Origin: Hemicordylus capensis
Taxonomy: Eukaryota > Chordata > Lepidosauria > Squamata > Cordylidae
Direction: 5' to 3'
Length of the DNA: 64,000 nucleotides
Assembly (NCBI RefSeq): GCF_027244095.1
Contig: NC_069657.1
Coordinates: forward strand, 245,188,674-245,252,673
In this document: piece by piece, positions 11,707 through 25,100 of the stretch
Numbering within the stretch: position 1 is the stretch's first letter
Layout: every line of letters starts with the position of its first letter
Made by a program: the position numbers and the translations under genes
Notes under the pieces: generated by a model
Seen by the model: only the letters and a program-made list of their open reading frames with translations
What the model was told of the DNA's origin: nothing
Database searches by the model: none

Positions 11707-11710
<4 letters not shown>

Positions 11711-11881
11711 ACTAGTGCCAATGATATTACTGTAGCGCAGGCACTGTGGCTGGCAGTGGATTCTGGGCCAGTGATTCCTTTGTGGCCATTTTTGGACTGT
11801 GTTTTGGGGGAAATGTGTTTTCTGTCGGGAGGGACAGATTCCTTTTTACTGTGTCCTTCTAATCTGCAGTGTTTTGCAAGG

Positions 11882-12442
11882 CAGGGATGCAAAATGCACT
11901 GCAAGTTGCAATGCAAAACTTGTTCTGTGCACTCTATGAGTGCAGCTTGTATCAGCCATAGGGAACAACGGGGAACTCGAAACACCCCATTGGTCCCCAT
12001 GAGTAGGTCCCAGGGACACCAAAATGGTTTGTGTGATAGAGCATGATGGGTGCTATCTAGCACCTAAGCTAGAAAAGAAATGGGCAAGCGGGTGATTTTA
12101 AACCTCTCCCAAAAACCCCCATAGGACCCTATGGGGTTTTTGGGAAAGGTTAAAAAAAATGCAATTGCCCACCTGCCCATTTCATTTGTGGGTTTGGTGA
12201 TGGGTAGCACCCATCATGCCTAACCACCCAACCCACTTTGGTATTCCTAGGACCTATGCATGGGGAACAATGGGATGTTTTGAGTTTCGCGTTGTTCCCT
12301 ATGGCCGAATCACTCAAATCATTTTGAGGTTGATTGATTGAAACAGTTGGCTTGGCCGCTGTTTTGATGAACCATTTTGAGGATTTTGCTATTCATTTTG
12401 ATCTCAAAACTAATTGCAAAATCAATTTTGTACACATCCCTG
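11882..12442. mobile_element. Palindromic fold-back element (CAGGGATG tips)
   Basis: It starts CAGGGATGCAAAATGC and ends TTTTGTACACATCCCTG. The arms at about 11955-12065 and 12190-12310 are inverted copies (GGGAACAACGGGGAACTCGA against GAGTTTCGCGTTGTTCCC). A tight palindrome sits at the centre (CCCATAGGACCCTATGGGG). Tips resemble those of the hAT elements at 14401 and 40426. I did not find an 8-bp target duplication. Confidence 0.7.
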
Positions 12443-12575
12443 TGCTTCACCATTCCAAGGCTTTTACTCAATTCTCCCCTTATTTTACACAGGGAGACTT
12501 CTGAAAAAGAGACCCACTTAATGCCAGTTGTGTAGTAGTTTGTAATGGAAACTCAGCAGGGGTGACTAAGCAAAA

Positions 12576-12596
12576 CTATCTATCTATCTATCTATG
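12576..12596. repeat. (CTAT)n microsatellite
   Basis: Five CTAT units just upstream of a MITE. Confidence 0.85.
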
Positions 12597-12625
12597 CTAC
12601 CCTGAAAATGATCGAGGATCTAGTG

Positions 12626-12761
12626 CAGGGCTGCTCAACGTCAGCCCTCCTGCAGATGTTGGCCTACAACTCCCATAATCCCTGGCTGTTGGCCACTGTG
12701 GCTGGGGAATATGGGGGTTGTAGTCCAAAAACAGCTGAGGGGCCTAAGCTGAGCAGGCCTG
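12626..12761. mobile_element. 136-bp hAT-type MITE (GCCTGCTCAAC family)
   Basis: Starts CAGGGCTGCTCAACG and ends AGCTGAGCAGGCCTG. The target copies are ATCTAGTG (12618-12625) and GTCTAGTG (12762-12769), 7 of 8 identical. Same length and family as 828-963 and 4808-4943. Confidence 0.85.
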
Positions 12762-12861
12762 GTCTAGTGGCATTTATTTGCAAACCCATTCTCTGTCATT
12801 TGCTAGTTTTGTCCTCCCTCTACTGAGATGAAACTCCCAAGTCTGTTTCTCTCATCCATAA

Positions 12862-13713
<852 letters not shown>

Positions 13714-14194
13714 CAGGTGAACCCCGTTATCTGCTGGGATTCTGTTCCGTGCGGGAATTGCAGATAATGGAACCACGGGTAATGGGGCATTCAGGTCAAT
13801 GGGATGGGTGGTGGTGGTTAGGTTCCCGGAGGCTTAAAAATGATGAAAAAATGTTTAAAAGGGCAAAATTGATTTTTAAAAAGTGCCCTACCATGCTTTG
13901 CGGGTCTGTAGTTGTCCTGCAATGCCACACTTTTTCTGTGAAAAATCATGGGAGGGGGGATGCTCACAAACAAATGAGCTACAAAATGGCTTCTCTTGAC
14001 AAAATGGCAGCCAGGACAAAATGGCAGCCAGATATGACCTCCGAGGTGATTTCCAGCCACCTAGGAACTGCAAATACATGAGTTTTAAACCTTTTGTATC
14101 CACGGATTAGATACCCACAGATTTGACACAATTGGACACCCGTGGATACACAGGACTGCAAATAGCAGTACTGCATATAGCGAGGTTGACGGGT
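13714..14194. mobile_element. Tigger/pogo-like MITE
   Basis: The left tip CAGGTGAACCCCGTTATCTG and the right tip (read inverted, CCCGTCAACCTCGCTATATG) are diverged inverted repeats. Each is bordered by TA (13712-13713 and 14195-14196), as expected for the Tc1/mariner/pogo group. No transposase remains. A second, partial member lies at 2335-2526. Confidence 0.65.
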
Positions 14195-14400
14195 ACTAGG
14201 CACCAGAGCCTATAGCAATTATCAGGTGACCCACCCATAGGAGTCCTACAGTCTATGACTGTGGTCTGAATGACAACTTGAGGATTATTTATCCAATGGG
14301 TTGCTGTGTTCTAGTCCTTTCAGCAAAGGAATATCTGGCTATTGCATTCAGTGACATGTTTCCAAATACTTGGACCTTTCATGTCTACAGACCTAATTAA

Positions 14401-14946
14401 TAGGGATGTGCACGAACCGGTTCGGAGGCCATGTTGGAGGCCTCCGAACTGGTTCGGAAACGGACCGGTCCGGCGGTCCGGCACTGAGGGGGGGTCTGCC
14501 TTTAAGGGCGGGGGGGTAGAACTTACCCCTCCCACTGCTCTTCCCCCTCAGGCGCTGAGTTTTAAATTGAAGTTTTCGGGGCAGCAGCGTTCCTCCCTGC
14601 CGCCCCTGCCCCCGTCGTTGCCCAGAAGAAGGAGTAAGACGATCACGCATGCGCATGTGCACCGCATACAACACACGCAGTGTGCGTGGGACGTATGCGG
14701 CACGCGCGCACGGCGGCAACAGGCGCACGTGCGACGCGTGCATGCGTGATCATCTTACTCCTTCTTCCGGGCAACGACGGGGGCAGGGGCGGCAGGGAGG
14801 AACGCTGCTGCCCTGAAAACTTCAATTTAAAACGCAGCGCCGGAGGGGGAAGAGCAGCGAGAGGGGTAAGTTCTACCCCCCCCGCCCTTAAAGGTAGACC
14901 CCCCCTCAGTGCCGGACCGCGCCGCATGGTTCCGTGCACATCTCTA
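14401..14946. mobile_element. CpG-rich palindromic hAT element (TAGGGATGTGCAC tips)
   Basis: A perfect 8-bp duplication CTAATTAA flanks it (14393-14400 and 14947-14954). The tips are TAGGGATGTGCACGAACC and its diverged inverse ending GTGCACATCTCTA. The arms of about 230 bp are inverted copies (GCGTTCCTCCCTGCCGCC against GGCGGCAGGGAGGAACGC). They enclose an alternating purine-pyrimidine centre at 14645-14750. No coding capacity; long open frames here are by-products of CpG richness. Confidence 0.9.
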
Positions 14947-14954
14947 CTAATTAA

Positions 14955-16805
14955 TAGCTGGATATGAAGTTGTGGTGGGCAGATAACTAACTTGGTGTTT
15001 TAAAAGTATCTCTTAGCACATTTGGTATCTTAGGGATGTCATCGTCTTCCTTTTAAAAGACATCTTTTGACTAAAATAATGTGGTGTTTGGGAAATCTTG
15101 GGGGTGGGTTTCTAGTACTTGTGTCAGAAATTTTTAGTGTCCCTTTATAGAAGCTGCTTTACTAGAAGTCACAGCATGCAAGCTGATGCTTTTCTTGGGA
15201 TCTCTGAGTCGTAGGGCTATCCTGTATCCTTCAGATTCCTTTCCCGTAATAGAATAAACTGAAGAAATATCTGCAAGAGGAAAGCTAAATTTCTCTAGAT
15301 AAATATGTTAAGAGGCATAAAGCATGCTGTGTACTGAAACATTTTGTGAGAATCATAAATAACGGGGCAAATAGCTTCCTCCTTGACCCTCTGCCAATAG
15401 ATTTTCTCACAGAAAATGACTACTGGATCTAGGTCATGATCCTGTTATGACAATCAACATTTTATATACGTACAGGCTCTCCATAAAAAGGACAACCCCC
15501 CACCCCATGCTACAGTGGCATTACAAGTGGAAACATTTAGACACACTATCTGGGTAATAAATCAATTCTTGTTCTCCAGCACTGGAATATGAAATGTTAC
15601 TCATTATTCTGCACTCTGGGATAGCATTGCATGAAGGTCGTATTCACCCTCATTGAAAAAGCCTGCAGGGAACAATATGAAGAGTCATTGGTGGGTGATT
15701 TCCCCCCTCTTGCTATTTGTGGCCCACGTTGTTGAGATCAATTTTAGTTAACTGTAGATATTTTTAAAATGAGCTGCTGTTATAAAGATGCAAGCTATAA
15801 TTAGTCTCTTATTTTTAAAAAGCAAGGGCAGACATGCTCTCTTCACAGATCTTTTTAAATGTCCTTCTAAAAACTATAATGCATTGCTAAAAATGTGGTG
15901 CTTGTTTTATGTGGCAAATTAGCTTACTGTTAACATACTTGGGCAATGCTTATTATCAAAAGAGCCACTAACCTTTTAGAGCTTAATTCTGCAAGTTATA
16001 TATTTTTATCCAGATATTCATATGGCACTATCTTAAATAAGTCATTGAGAGCCCAGAAGTCTGAGGTATGCATTGATGCTCCCAGTGACTTTGTCTGATA
16101 TCTGTGAGAGAATCAAAATCCAGAAGAGCTGTGTTAGTATATAGTCATAAGATTTTTATTTTGAGAAAGAGAAAGAGAAAGCTTTCCAGAACCTGATTCT
16201 CTAGGAAGCTTGCTAAAATAGATTGGTGAATGTTCTGTCAAATCCTAATTTCACAGCCTATCTAGTTCCATATTGGGTGAAAATTACTATTCCTGGTGTT
16301 GAATAAAGCAAAGATAAAATGTCGCAAATGTGGACTTATATCTGAAACCAATCGGTAATCAGTCAGATAGGTAATCATTGGGGCAAGAACCAATGTTAGG
16401 GGCCAGTTTTGAAACCTTGACAGGGCAGGTGAAAAATATGCAGAACATGTACTGTATAGGTTTGGATGTTTGGGTGTGGTCAGAAAAGAGTTTCAACCCC
16501 TCCCAGAGAAAAATCAACTACCCTTTAAATATTTGCATAGGTAAAATAATGTGTGTGGATATAAGCATTTCCATTAGGTAGCACTGACACTGACCTTTTT
16601 AAAATACTAAATGTGGAGGGGAAATGTGGAAGCAGTTTAAAACTGACCCATTAGTGCTGCCAGGTTTGGAGCAGGAAGCTGAAGCCAGGAAATGTTTGAT
16701 TCTTGGACTCCATTCAGAAAGGAAACTGTGGACTCCTTAGAATTCCTGTTTGAAAGTAGGTTCCACTTAGTTTAATACTGAATACCAAGCTATAATGGCA
16801 ATATG
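14955..16805. other. RCAN2 intron, no recognised feature
   Basis: AT-rich intronic DNA with no exon or repeat I can name. A purine-rich patch lies at 16163-16182 (GAGAAAGAGAAAGAGAAAG). Confidence 0.45.
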
Positions 16806-16809
16806 TGTG

Positions 16810-16915
16810 AGAAAGGTGTGTTTTGACTGTATTCTACCAAAGAAAACCACAGGGCTCTGCGGGTGCCAGGAGTCAAAATCAACTTGACGGCACTCAGCAC
16901 ACCTTACTTTTTAAC
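16810..16915 (+). mobile_element. Sauria SINE / BovB-type tail fragment
   Basis: Contains TTCTACCAAAGAAAACCAC and CAACTTGACGGCAC, the 3' tail shared by Sauria SINEs and BovB LINEs. The tRNA-like head is missing. Confidence 0.65.
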
Positions 16916-16984
16916 AACAATTATTCAGAGATAATGGATACTGGCTTTAAAGAAGGGGGAGACCTCTGCCACCCTAAATACTAA

Positions 16985-18030
16985 TGTAGCAAACGTGCTA
17001 CATCCTTAGAAAAATGGGCATCCCAGAACACCTCACTGTTCTCATGAGAAACCTATACACAGGACAGGAAGCCACAGTCTGGACGGAACATGGTGAAACA
17101 GACTGGTTCCAGATCAGCAAAGGAGTAAGACAAGGATGTATACTTTCTCCCTCTTTATTCAGTTTATATGCTGAACATATACTGAGAGAAGCTGAATATA
17201 CTGGAGAGCGTGGTTTTAAAGTTGGAGGAAGAAACATCAATAACCTGCGGTATGCTGATGACACCACTCTGATAGCTGAGAATGCAGATGATCTGCAACC
17301 TCTAGTAATGAAAGTCAAGGAGCACAGTGGAAAAAAATGGGACTACAACTAATTGTAAAGAAGACTAAATTGATGACAACGGGTACAGCAACCAGCCTCA
17401 GAATTGGCAATGAAGACATTGAAGTGGTGGATAGCTTCTGCCTTTTAGGATCGAATGTCAACAGTAAAGGATCCAGCATTCAAGAAATACGCTGCAGACT
17501 AGCACTTGGTAGGGTTTCAATGAAGGCCTTGGAAAGGATATTTAGATGCCATGCCGTGTCTACACCTACAAAGATTAGAATAGTTCGGACCATGGTTTTT
17601 CCTGTGACTATGGATGCTAAAGCTGGACTTTGAAGAGGCAAGATAGAAAAAGTATTGATGCTTTTGAACTTTGGTGCTGGAGAAGACTTTTGAGGATACC
17701 ATGGACAGCTAGGAAAACAAACAAATAGATCATAGAACAAATCAATCCAGAATCTCCATTTGAGGCACAAATGACCAGGCTCAAACTATCCTACTTCTGA
17801 CACATTATGTGAAGACCCAGCTCCCTTGAGAAGTCCAAAATGCTGGGGAAAGTTGAAGGAAAGAGAAGAGGATGACCAGCAGCAAGGTGGATGGACTCGA
17901 TCACGACAGCAATGAATGCACCACTGAGAGACCTTAAAGGCTAAGCTGAAGACAGGTCATCCTGGAGAGAATCTGTCTATGTAGTCACTAAGAGTTGACA
18001 CCGACTTGATGGCACTCACTCAATCAATCA
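16985..18030 (+). mobile_element. BovB (RTE) LINE, 5'-truncated 3' end
   Basis: Translation from 17011 gives BovB RT: MGIPEHLTVLMRNLYTGQEA, then VRQGCILSPSLFSLYAE and NNLRYADDTTLIAE with the catalytic YADD. A frameshift near 17340 moves the frame, and further breaks follow after KIRIVRTMVFPV. The 3' end has the typical GACACCGACTTGATGGCAC tail followed by a (CAAT)n repeat at 18017-18037. Only the C-terminal third of ORF2 is present. Confidence 0.9.
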
Positions 18031-18839
18031 ATCAGTCAACAAACCTGCATCCTGTAGGTGCAAAGAGCAGAATGTGGAGCTGTGGAGGAACAGCCCTCTT
18101 CCTCCTAACCTTTTTATCGCTGCCACCACCAGCTTATTGATTGTCTCCATCCCATGCCTATAAGCCTTTCCCCACTACTACTACGATGATGAAGAAGAAT
18201 ATTTATATATTGCTTATATTATATAAGTTCTCAAGTTCACACTACTGAGGGTTTGTTTGTTTGTTTTTGTTTTTGTTTTTGGAAAGGCTGTTGTAGCAGA
18301 CCCAACCATACCAAAAGTCCACTTGGTGGCAGCAGTAAGAAGTTTAGGAGGAACAGAGGGCTGTTGCTCCAAAGGAGCTCTGTCTGATAATGATCCAGTA
18401 TAACCTCCCCTCCCCTGCCATTGCCTGTGGCTGGTGCACACTGCTATGAAAGGTCATTGTTCAACATGGGGCCTTCTTGTGCCTGATGGAAAGAAATATT
18501 TATTCCAGCATGTTTCGATAGCTTCTTGACTGCCTAATCCTGCTTAGGGCTCTGGCAAGATCACTCGTCTCTCTCAGGCAGTCACGTGAAAATATTCCTT
18601 GGAAAAGATATTATTGAAACACTTTTGTATTGTTGTTGGAACCGTCTCAGCTGATGTTGAGCCTCTGTTTTGTTTTGCCCTCCTGTGCCTCCTTTTGGAA
18701 CCAAAGTGGCCCATAGTTTTTTGTCAAAACTCCAAATGGAAGGTAAAGTGTACTCAAAGAACGCTCATCAAGAATGCTTCATAAACCTGGAGGGAGGGGA
18801 ACTGGATGTGATGTGTTGAAGTAGATGGGATGCTGAAGA

Positions 18840-19270
18840 TGCACGAAGCTCCAAGTTGATGAGGGGCATTGGTCCACATTCTCTGCAGAGCTGGGAGGGC
18901 GGAGCAAGAGCCTTGCCCTTGCAGGGCGCCCAGTCACTAGCTGTGCTGGAAGCTTGTTGCACAGCCCAGTGCCCCAGGCGGGGGACAGGAAACCTATTTT
19001 GCTTCTCTCTCCTCACTGCAAAAAGTCCTGGTCACTGCCAGAAATATGTCCCTGAGGGCTGCACGATCATGCTGTAAGCAGGGTTTTTGAAGGAAAGGAA
19101 GAGGAGCGAAAATTTCCTGTCCCCCTCCCGGCACACTCTGGGCTCTGCAGCAAGCCTTTGGCAGAGCTAGTATCCTTGTTCCTTGTGAGGGCGGAGCTAT
19201 TGCTGTGGAGTATGTGGGCCACCAACCAGCACTCATTTACTTGTAGGTGTCTTTGTAGGAGCTGCAAAGA
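18840..19270. mobile_element. Fold-back element with inverted arms of about 70-100 bp
   Basis: The left arm has CAGTGCCCCAGGCGGGGGAC near 18970; the right arm has the diverged inverse around GTCCCCCTCCCGGCACACTC near 19120. GAGGGCGGAGC occurs near both outer ends. Likely a nonautonomous DNA transposon; boundaries are approximate. Confidence 0.5.
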
Positions 19271-19289
19271 GGCAAATTGATTTTAAGCT

Positions 19290-19818
19290 GCTTGAGTCGT
19301 TTCCACTAATCTGGAGTACTGTGTCCACTTCTGGGCACCACACGTCAAGAACTGAAGACAAACTTAAATGGGTTCAAAGGAGGGCAATGAAGATGGGCAG
19401 GGGTCTGGAAGAAAGGCCGAATGAAAAAAAGATGAGAGGATCTGGTTATGTTTAGGAGAGAAGACTGAGGCGGGCATGATAGCACACTTCAAATACCTGA
19501 AGGACTGCCACACAGAGGATGGCAAATACTTATTTTTTCCTGCCCCAGAGGGTAGACCTAGATCTACTGGGTTAAGTTACAGCAGGGTAGATTTCAGCTG
19601 AAGGTTAGGAGAAACTTATCAATAAGAGCAGCTCAACAATGGAACTAATTACCGGCGGGGGTGGGGGGCAGGGTGGATCATCTCTCACTGGAAGTCTTCA
19701 AGTAGAGGCTGGACAGCCATCTGTTGGGGAAGCTCTTACTCTCTGTCCTGCAGGGTTGGACTAGGTAGCCTATAGGTCTAAGTTAGCCTATAGGTCTCCT
19801 CCAACTTTATGATTCTAT
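19290..19818 (+). mobile_element. CR1 LINE 3' end
   Basis: Carries the C-terminal ORF2 phrase LEYCVHFWAP-like (TGGAGTACTGTGTCCACTTC) and the conserved 3' UTR (GGTTAGGAGAAACTTATC, GGACAGCCATCTGTTGGG). It ends in the CR1 terminus TATGATTCTATG. 5'-truncated, no intact frame. Confidence 0.88.
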
Positions 19819-20344
19819 GCATTAGCATTCCACGATCATACACAGCAAATTGCTCTGAGACTATCAACATGATTCACAATCCTGAACAAGAGAGCTGCAA
19901 AATACCACCACTGTTGTTTGGTTTCTAATTAATGAGGCACAGGAAATATGCTTGCTGCCAGAAAATAAGTGCTTTATCATACATGGGGGAATCATCCTTG
20001 AAAGGCCAAGATGCTTGCTCATAAATGAATATAAAACCACTAAGCAGTAGTTCTTGTATTATTTTCTCTTCAGCTCCTAAAATCTGATGGAGGAGTGCTG
20101 TGTAAATTATAAAATATATTTCTGCACTAGTTGTTTTTATATTATGGGTCTGTAATCATACAGCTGCATCCTGTGCCTCATCCTGAAACCGGTTCTTAAT
20201 TGCATTGCCAGGTTTCTTCGTCTGACAGTTAGTTATCTCTTTAAAGAGACAGGCGGGAGAACGGGACTGTGGAATAGAGACAGAGCACTCCCTACTTCTG
20301 GTTCATGCTCCCAATCTAAATTGGGCACAGCTTCTGTTTCAAGG

Positions 20345-21093
20345 TAGGGGTGTGCACGAACTGTTTGAAAGGGAACCGGTCCATCGTGAATCAGGCCAGT
20401 TTGCTGGTTCGATCGTGAACCTGACTGACCTCTCAGGAGAGGTGGACTATTCTGCGATCAAACTGAGCGGAGCCCAGTCCATGGCGGACCAGTTCGAGGG
20501 GCTATGCTTGTAAAGGGGAATCTGCTGAGGATTCCCCTTTACAAGCAAAAGGGAATCTTGGCTTTAAAAGGCTTCTAAAGGGCAGAGGTGGCAGCAGACT
20601 TTTCAAAGTAGATGTAATGTGCTTATGGCCCAGTGCTCTCCCCAGCAGTCTGCCTGTGCGGCAGCAGCGCAGTTCCGAAAATGACCTGGCCTCCCCAGAT
20701 GCACAGAGGCCATTTGTGTGGCCTCCGCAGATGTGCGGAGGCCAGGTCAGTTTTGGAAACATGCTGCCACTGGCCCAGTAGGCTGTTGAGGGAAGCCCCA
20801 GACTGGTAAGCACCTTACATCTACTTGTAAAGATGCCTTCTCGCTGCCCACCCCACCCTGGCCACCCTTTAGAAGCCTTTAAAAGCCAGGGATTCCCCTT
20901 TGCTTGTAAAGGGGAGTTCTCACCGGATTCTCCTTTATAAGCATAGCCCCTTGAACAGCTGAACCTATTCAAACCGGTTTGATCGAACGGACCTGACCGG
21001 CTGGTCAGTTTGACTAAACCGGTTCACAGACCAGCAGTCAAATCCAGTCCGAATTAGAACCAAACCACTAAAATCAGTCTGGGCACACCCCTA
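20345..21093. mobile_element. Palindromic fold-back element (TAGGGGTGTGC tips)
   Basis: Starts TAGGGGTGTGCACGAACTG and ends GGGCACACCCCTA. The inner arms pair (GCTATGCTTGTAAAGGGGAA near 20503 against CTCCTTTATAAGCATAGCCC near 20930), and a shorter hairpin lies between them at about 20690-20740. The family resembles 14401-14946 and 26633-27305. No target duplication is recognisable. Confidence 0.75.
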
Positions 21094-22150
21094 GTAGAAA
21101 TAAGCCTGCAATTGGACAATGGCACATTTAATACCGCATCTTATTTGGCCCTTAAATAATGGCGGCAGTTCTCCTGCTTCCTCTTTCTCACCACAACCTT
21201 TGATTAATTGTCATCCCCAAAAGAATGTTCTGTTAAAATGGGTGAACCTGTATAATGATTATAATCTCTCCCCATTTTCCCTTGAACAGCTGCTCCATAT
21301 CCTGTTTCTGCTTCTACCTTTAAAAAAGTCTATAAACTATCAGCCTTTCTTATAAATGTTCCCATTTTGCCCATTGCTCCTAAAATAAACAAACAAAAAA
21401 ATGCCACGAGCTGTATGGATCCCGATTTGGAAGTGTTTGGGGCTATATTCTGCTATTCTGGGCTATATTTTGCTATTTTTGAAATCCAAATACACAGCCC
21501 TAATGCATCCTAGTTGCACATTATTTCTGCTTTTGGGATTCAGCCTCAGTATCTGCAATAATTTCCACTTTTCAAGTGCAGAGATTATTCACTTGGGACT
21601 AACTATCAGAAGAGTGTGTCATTTGAACTGGTGTCATAGAGACAAGGAGCCTCTCTGATGAGGTTAGAAACCACTGTGTATAAATTGGTCACTGCCATCT
21701 GCATTCAGCTCCGCAATGTGGACCTTGGAGCTGGTTGACAGCATTGACGTCAGCCCAGAGCTGAGAAATTAACTGATGCCTACAGGGTAAATAGGGCAAA
21801 GCAGAACCTTATAATTTCTCCATGCAGCATGGCCAAGCTGTTTTCTCTCTTTATGTTTTAGCCTGTCACCAAGCCCATTAATGCTCCCCTGCATTCAGAT
21901 TAGTGGAGAAGGATCCCCAAAATAGAGTTGTTAAATGTCAATGTTAATATAGACATGGTGACAAAATACTTCTTCCGCCATGAAGGTAAACTTATAGATG
22001 ATGTCTGTAAGCTTGATAACTTTATTATCTTCTATCTTTCTGGCTGAGAGCTATTTCATATCTTTCCTATTTTCTCTGTGGAGAAAATAATGGGTTTCTA
22101 TGGGTTTTCTCTGCATAGAAAGCAATTTGAATATGGTAAATATAAAGGCT
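21094..22150. other. RCAN2 intron, no recognised feature
   Basis: No exon or repeat family identified. Confidence 0.4.
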
Positions 22151-22179
22151 TCCTCCCTGCCAGAAGTCTTGCAGGGAGG

Positions 22180-25100
22180 AAGACACCTTGACATCTGCTT
22201 CCCAGAGGCGGCTGCTGCCCAGTGGTGAGAGCCTGTGTTGCTGTCGTCTGCTGTTGTCAGCTTGCCAGCCTGTGTGCCCCCTAACATATGGGGTTGTGGC
22301 TGTTGCCCTCTGGGTGAGTCTGTGCGGGGTCTGGGCCAGAGGGGGTGAGTCAGTACTTCCTGAATACCTTCTGCGCAGACTAGCCATCTTTCTGGGCTTA
22401 TAAAAGGGCTGCTGCCCTGCGGTGGCAGGTCCGCCACTGGCAGGCTTGCCACCGAAGGGGTAACACCAAAGGGGGCCACCCCTTTGGGGGAGTCACTTCG
22501 GGGGACAATGAGGGTGAGGGCTGCGTGGTATTATTTTGGCTTCTGTTGTGTTTAGGTTCTGGGAGTTTCAAATGTGTCTTGGTTTGTCTGGGGATGGAGA
22601 GACAGGGGGCATGTCCACTGACGGTGGGGTGGCAATTCCAGCAGTAGTGGGGAATAGAAGAAGTAAAGTTGGCTGGTTAGCAACTCATTACAGGGGAAGG
22701 GAAGTCAAGTCAGAAATCTATTAGCTGTTGCCCCTTCCAGCTGTCCTGCCAGCTCTTTGACCTTGGGGAGTAGTGCCAACCTCCCACAGACCCTCACCTT
22801 GCTCCTCTGTTATGCCAGCTCTGTCCAGAATAAGTTGGAAACCATCCATGATTTGATTCTGGATGAAGGGGCAGACCTGGTATGTATTACAGAGACTTGG
22901 TTGGGGGAGGCTGGTGGCCCAGGCTGGTCTGAGCTTCTCCCTCCAGGGTACTCTGTTGAAGAGCAGGTGTGAGGAGGTAGGCAGGGAAGTGGAGTGGCTG
23001 TGGCCTATAAGAATAACCTCTCCCTGACCAGGATCCCTGTTGAAGTGTCAGATCGTATCAAATGTGTGTACCTACGTTTGGGGACCAGGGATAGATAGGG
23101 ACTTCTGTTGGTGTACCAATCAACTTGCTGCCCAATGGAGTCCCTAACTGAGCTGATGGACTTGGTCTCGGGTTTGGCATTGGAGTCCCCGAGGCTTGTG
23201 GTGCTGGGGGACTTCAGTATCCACTTTGGGACCAATCTGTCCGGGGTGGCTCAGGAGTTCATAGCGGCCATGACAACTGTGGGCCTATCCCAAGGGGTCT
23301 CAGAACTGACGCACGTTGCTGGTCACACGCTTGATCTGGTCTTTCACTCTGATCAGGGTGGTATTCTGTAGGTGGGGACCCCTGTGATTTCCTCATTGTC
23401 ATGGATGGACCACCATCTGGTTAAGGTTTGACTCGCAGTCACACGCCATCTTCACAGGGGCGAGGGGTCCATTAGAATGGTCTGCCCGAGGAGGTTATTA
23501 GATCCAGTAGGGTTCCAAGATGCCTTGGAGAGATTTATTGTTGGCTCTGCAGGTGATCCTGTTCATGCCCTGGATGGAGAATTGGAACAGTAAACTCACC
23601 AGGGCAGCAGACATGATCGCTCCTAAGCGTGCTCTCCAACCCACTTCAAAATTGGCCCCTTGGTATACGGAAGAACTACGGGGACTGAAGCGGTGAGGTT
23701 GATGACTGGAAGAAGACTCAATTTGAATCCGACAGATTACAACATAGAGCGCATTTGAAGATCTATGCTCTGGCAGTGCGGGTGGCAAAGAAGCAGTTCT
23801 TTTCATCCTGTATTGCGTCCACAAGTTCATGTCCAAGTGAGCTGTTCAGGGTTGTGAGAAGGCTAGTAAGTGCCCCTCCTCCCTTGAATCAGATGGTTCC
23901 ATCTATTATCCACTGTGACATGTTGAATGAGTTATTTGCAGATAAAATCTCTCGTATTCGGGCCGACTTAGATTTAGACCCCAAATTATTGCAGTGTCTG
24001 AATCGGAGGTGTCCAGCGACCCCTCTTATGTGGCCAGACTGGATCAGTTTCAATTTGTGACTCGTGAGGATGTGGACAAGCTGCTTGGAACAGTGCAGCC
24101 TACCACCTGTTCTCTTTACCCTTGTCCGACATGGCTTATACTATCTGGCAGGGGGTTGTTGTAGAAGGCCTAGTAAAGACCATAAATGCTTCTCTGAGGG
24201 AGGGCAGGATGCCTCCTTGCCTTAAGGAGGCAATTATTAGACCTTTTTTGAAGAAGCCTGCGTTGCATCCCTCAGAGTTAAGCAACTATAGGCCTGTCTC
24301 CAACCTTCAGTGGTTGGACCAGGTAGTTTAGAGGGTGGTGGCCTCCCAACTCCAGGCAGTCTTGGATGAAACTGATTATCTAGACCCATTTCAGACCGGC
24401 TTTCGGGTGGGCTATGGGGTGGATACTGCCTTTGTTGGCCTGTTGGATTATCTCCAATTGGAAATTGACAGAGGAAGTGTGACTCTGTTGGTCCCTTTGG
24501 ACCTCTCAGTGGCTTTCGATACTATCAGCCATAGTATCCTTCTGGAGCGTTTGAGGGAGTTACGGATGGGAGGCACTGCTTTGCAGTGGTTCCACTCCTA
24601 CCTTTCGGGCAGATTCCAAATGGTGTCCTTCATGGACTATTTTTCAAAATCTGAACTTCAGTATAGTGTCCCTCGGGGCTCTGTATTGTCTCTGATGTTG
24701 TTTAACATATACATGAAACCACTGGGAGAGATCATCAGGAGATTTGGTGCAGGGTGATACACCCAAATCTTTTTCTCCATCATCAGGAGAAGGCATAACC
24801 TCCCTAAATGCCTGCCTGGAGGTGGTGATGGACTGGATGAGAGGAAACAAACTGAGACTGAATCCAAATAAGACAGAGGCACTTATTGTGCAAGGTTGGA
24901 ACTCAGGAGATGATTTTGATCTGCCTGTTCTGGATGGGGTCATACTTCCCCAGAAGGAACAGGTACGCAGTCTGGGGGTGCTTCTGAATACAAACCTTTC
25001 TCTGGTGTCCCAGGTTGAGGCAGTGCCAGAGGTGCCTTTTATCAGCTTCGGCTGATGCGCCAGCTGCGCCCATTTCTTGAGATAAATGAACTCAGAACAG

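Noticed and set aside
14342-14967. Overlapping open frames in the CpG-rich block
   Set aside because: All lie within the hAT palindrome 14401-14946, whose 8-bp target duplication explains the block.
16985-17008. GTAGCAAACGTGCTAC palindrome at the start of the BovB copy
   Set aside because: Six-base arms only; too short to separate from chance at a truncation junction.
20502-20972. 156-codon minus-strand open frame with self-repeating ends
   Set aside because: The two ends resemble each other because the frame spans both arms of a fold-back element.
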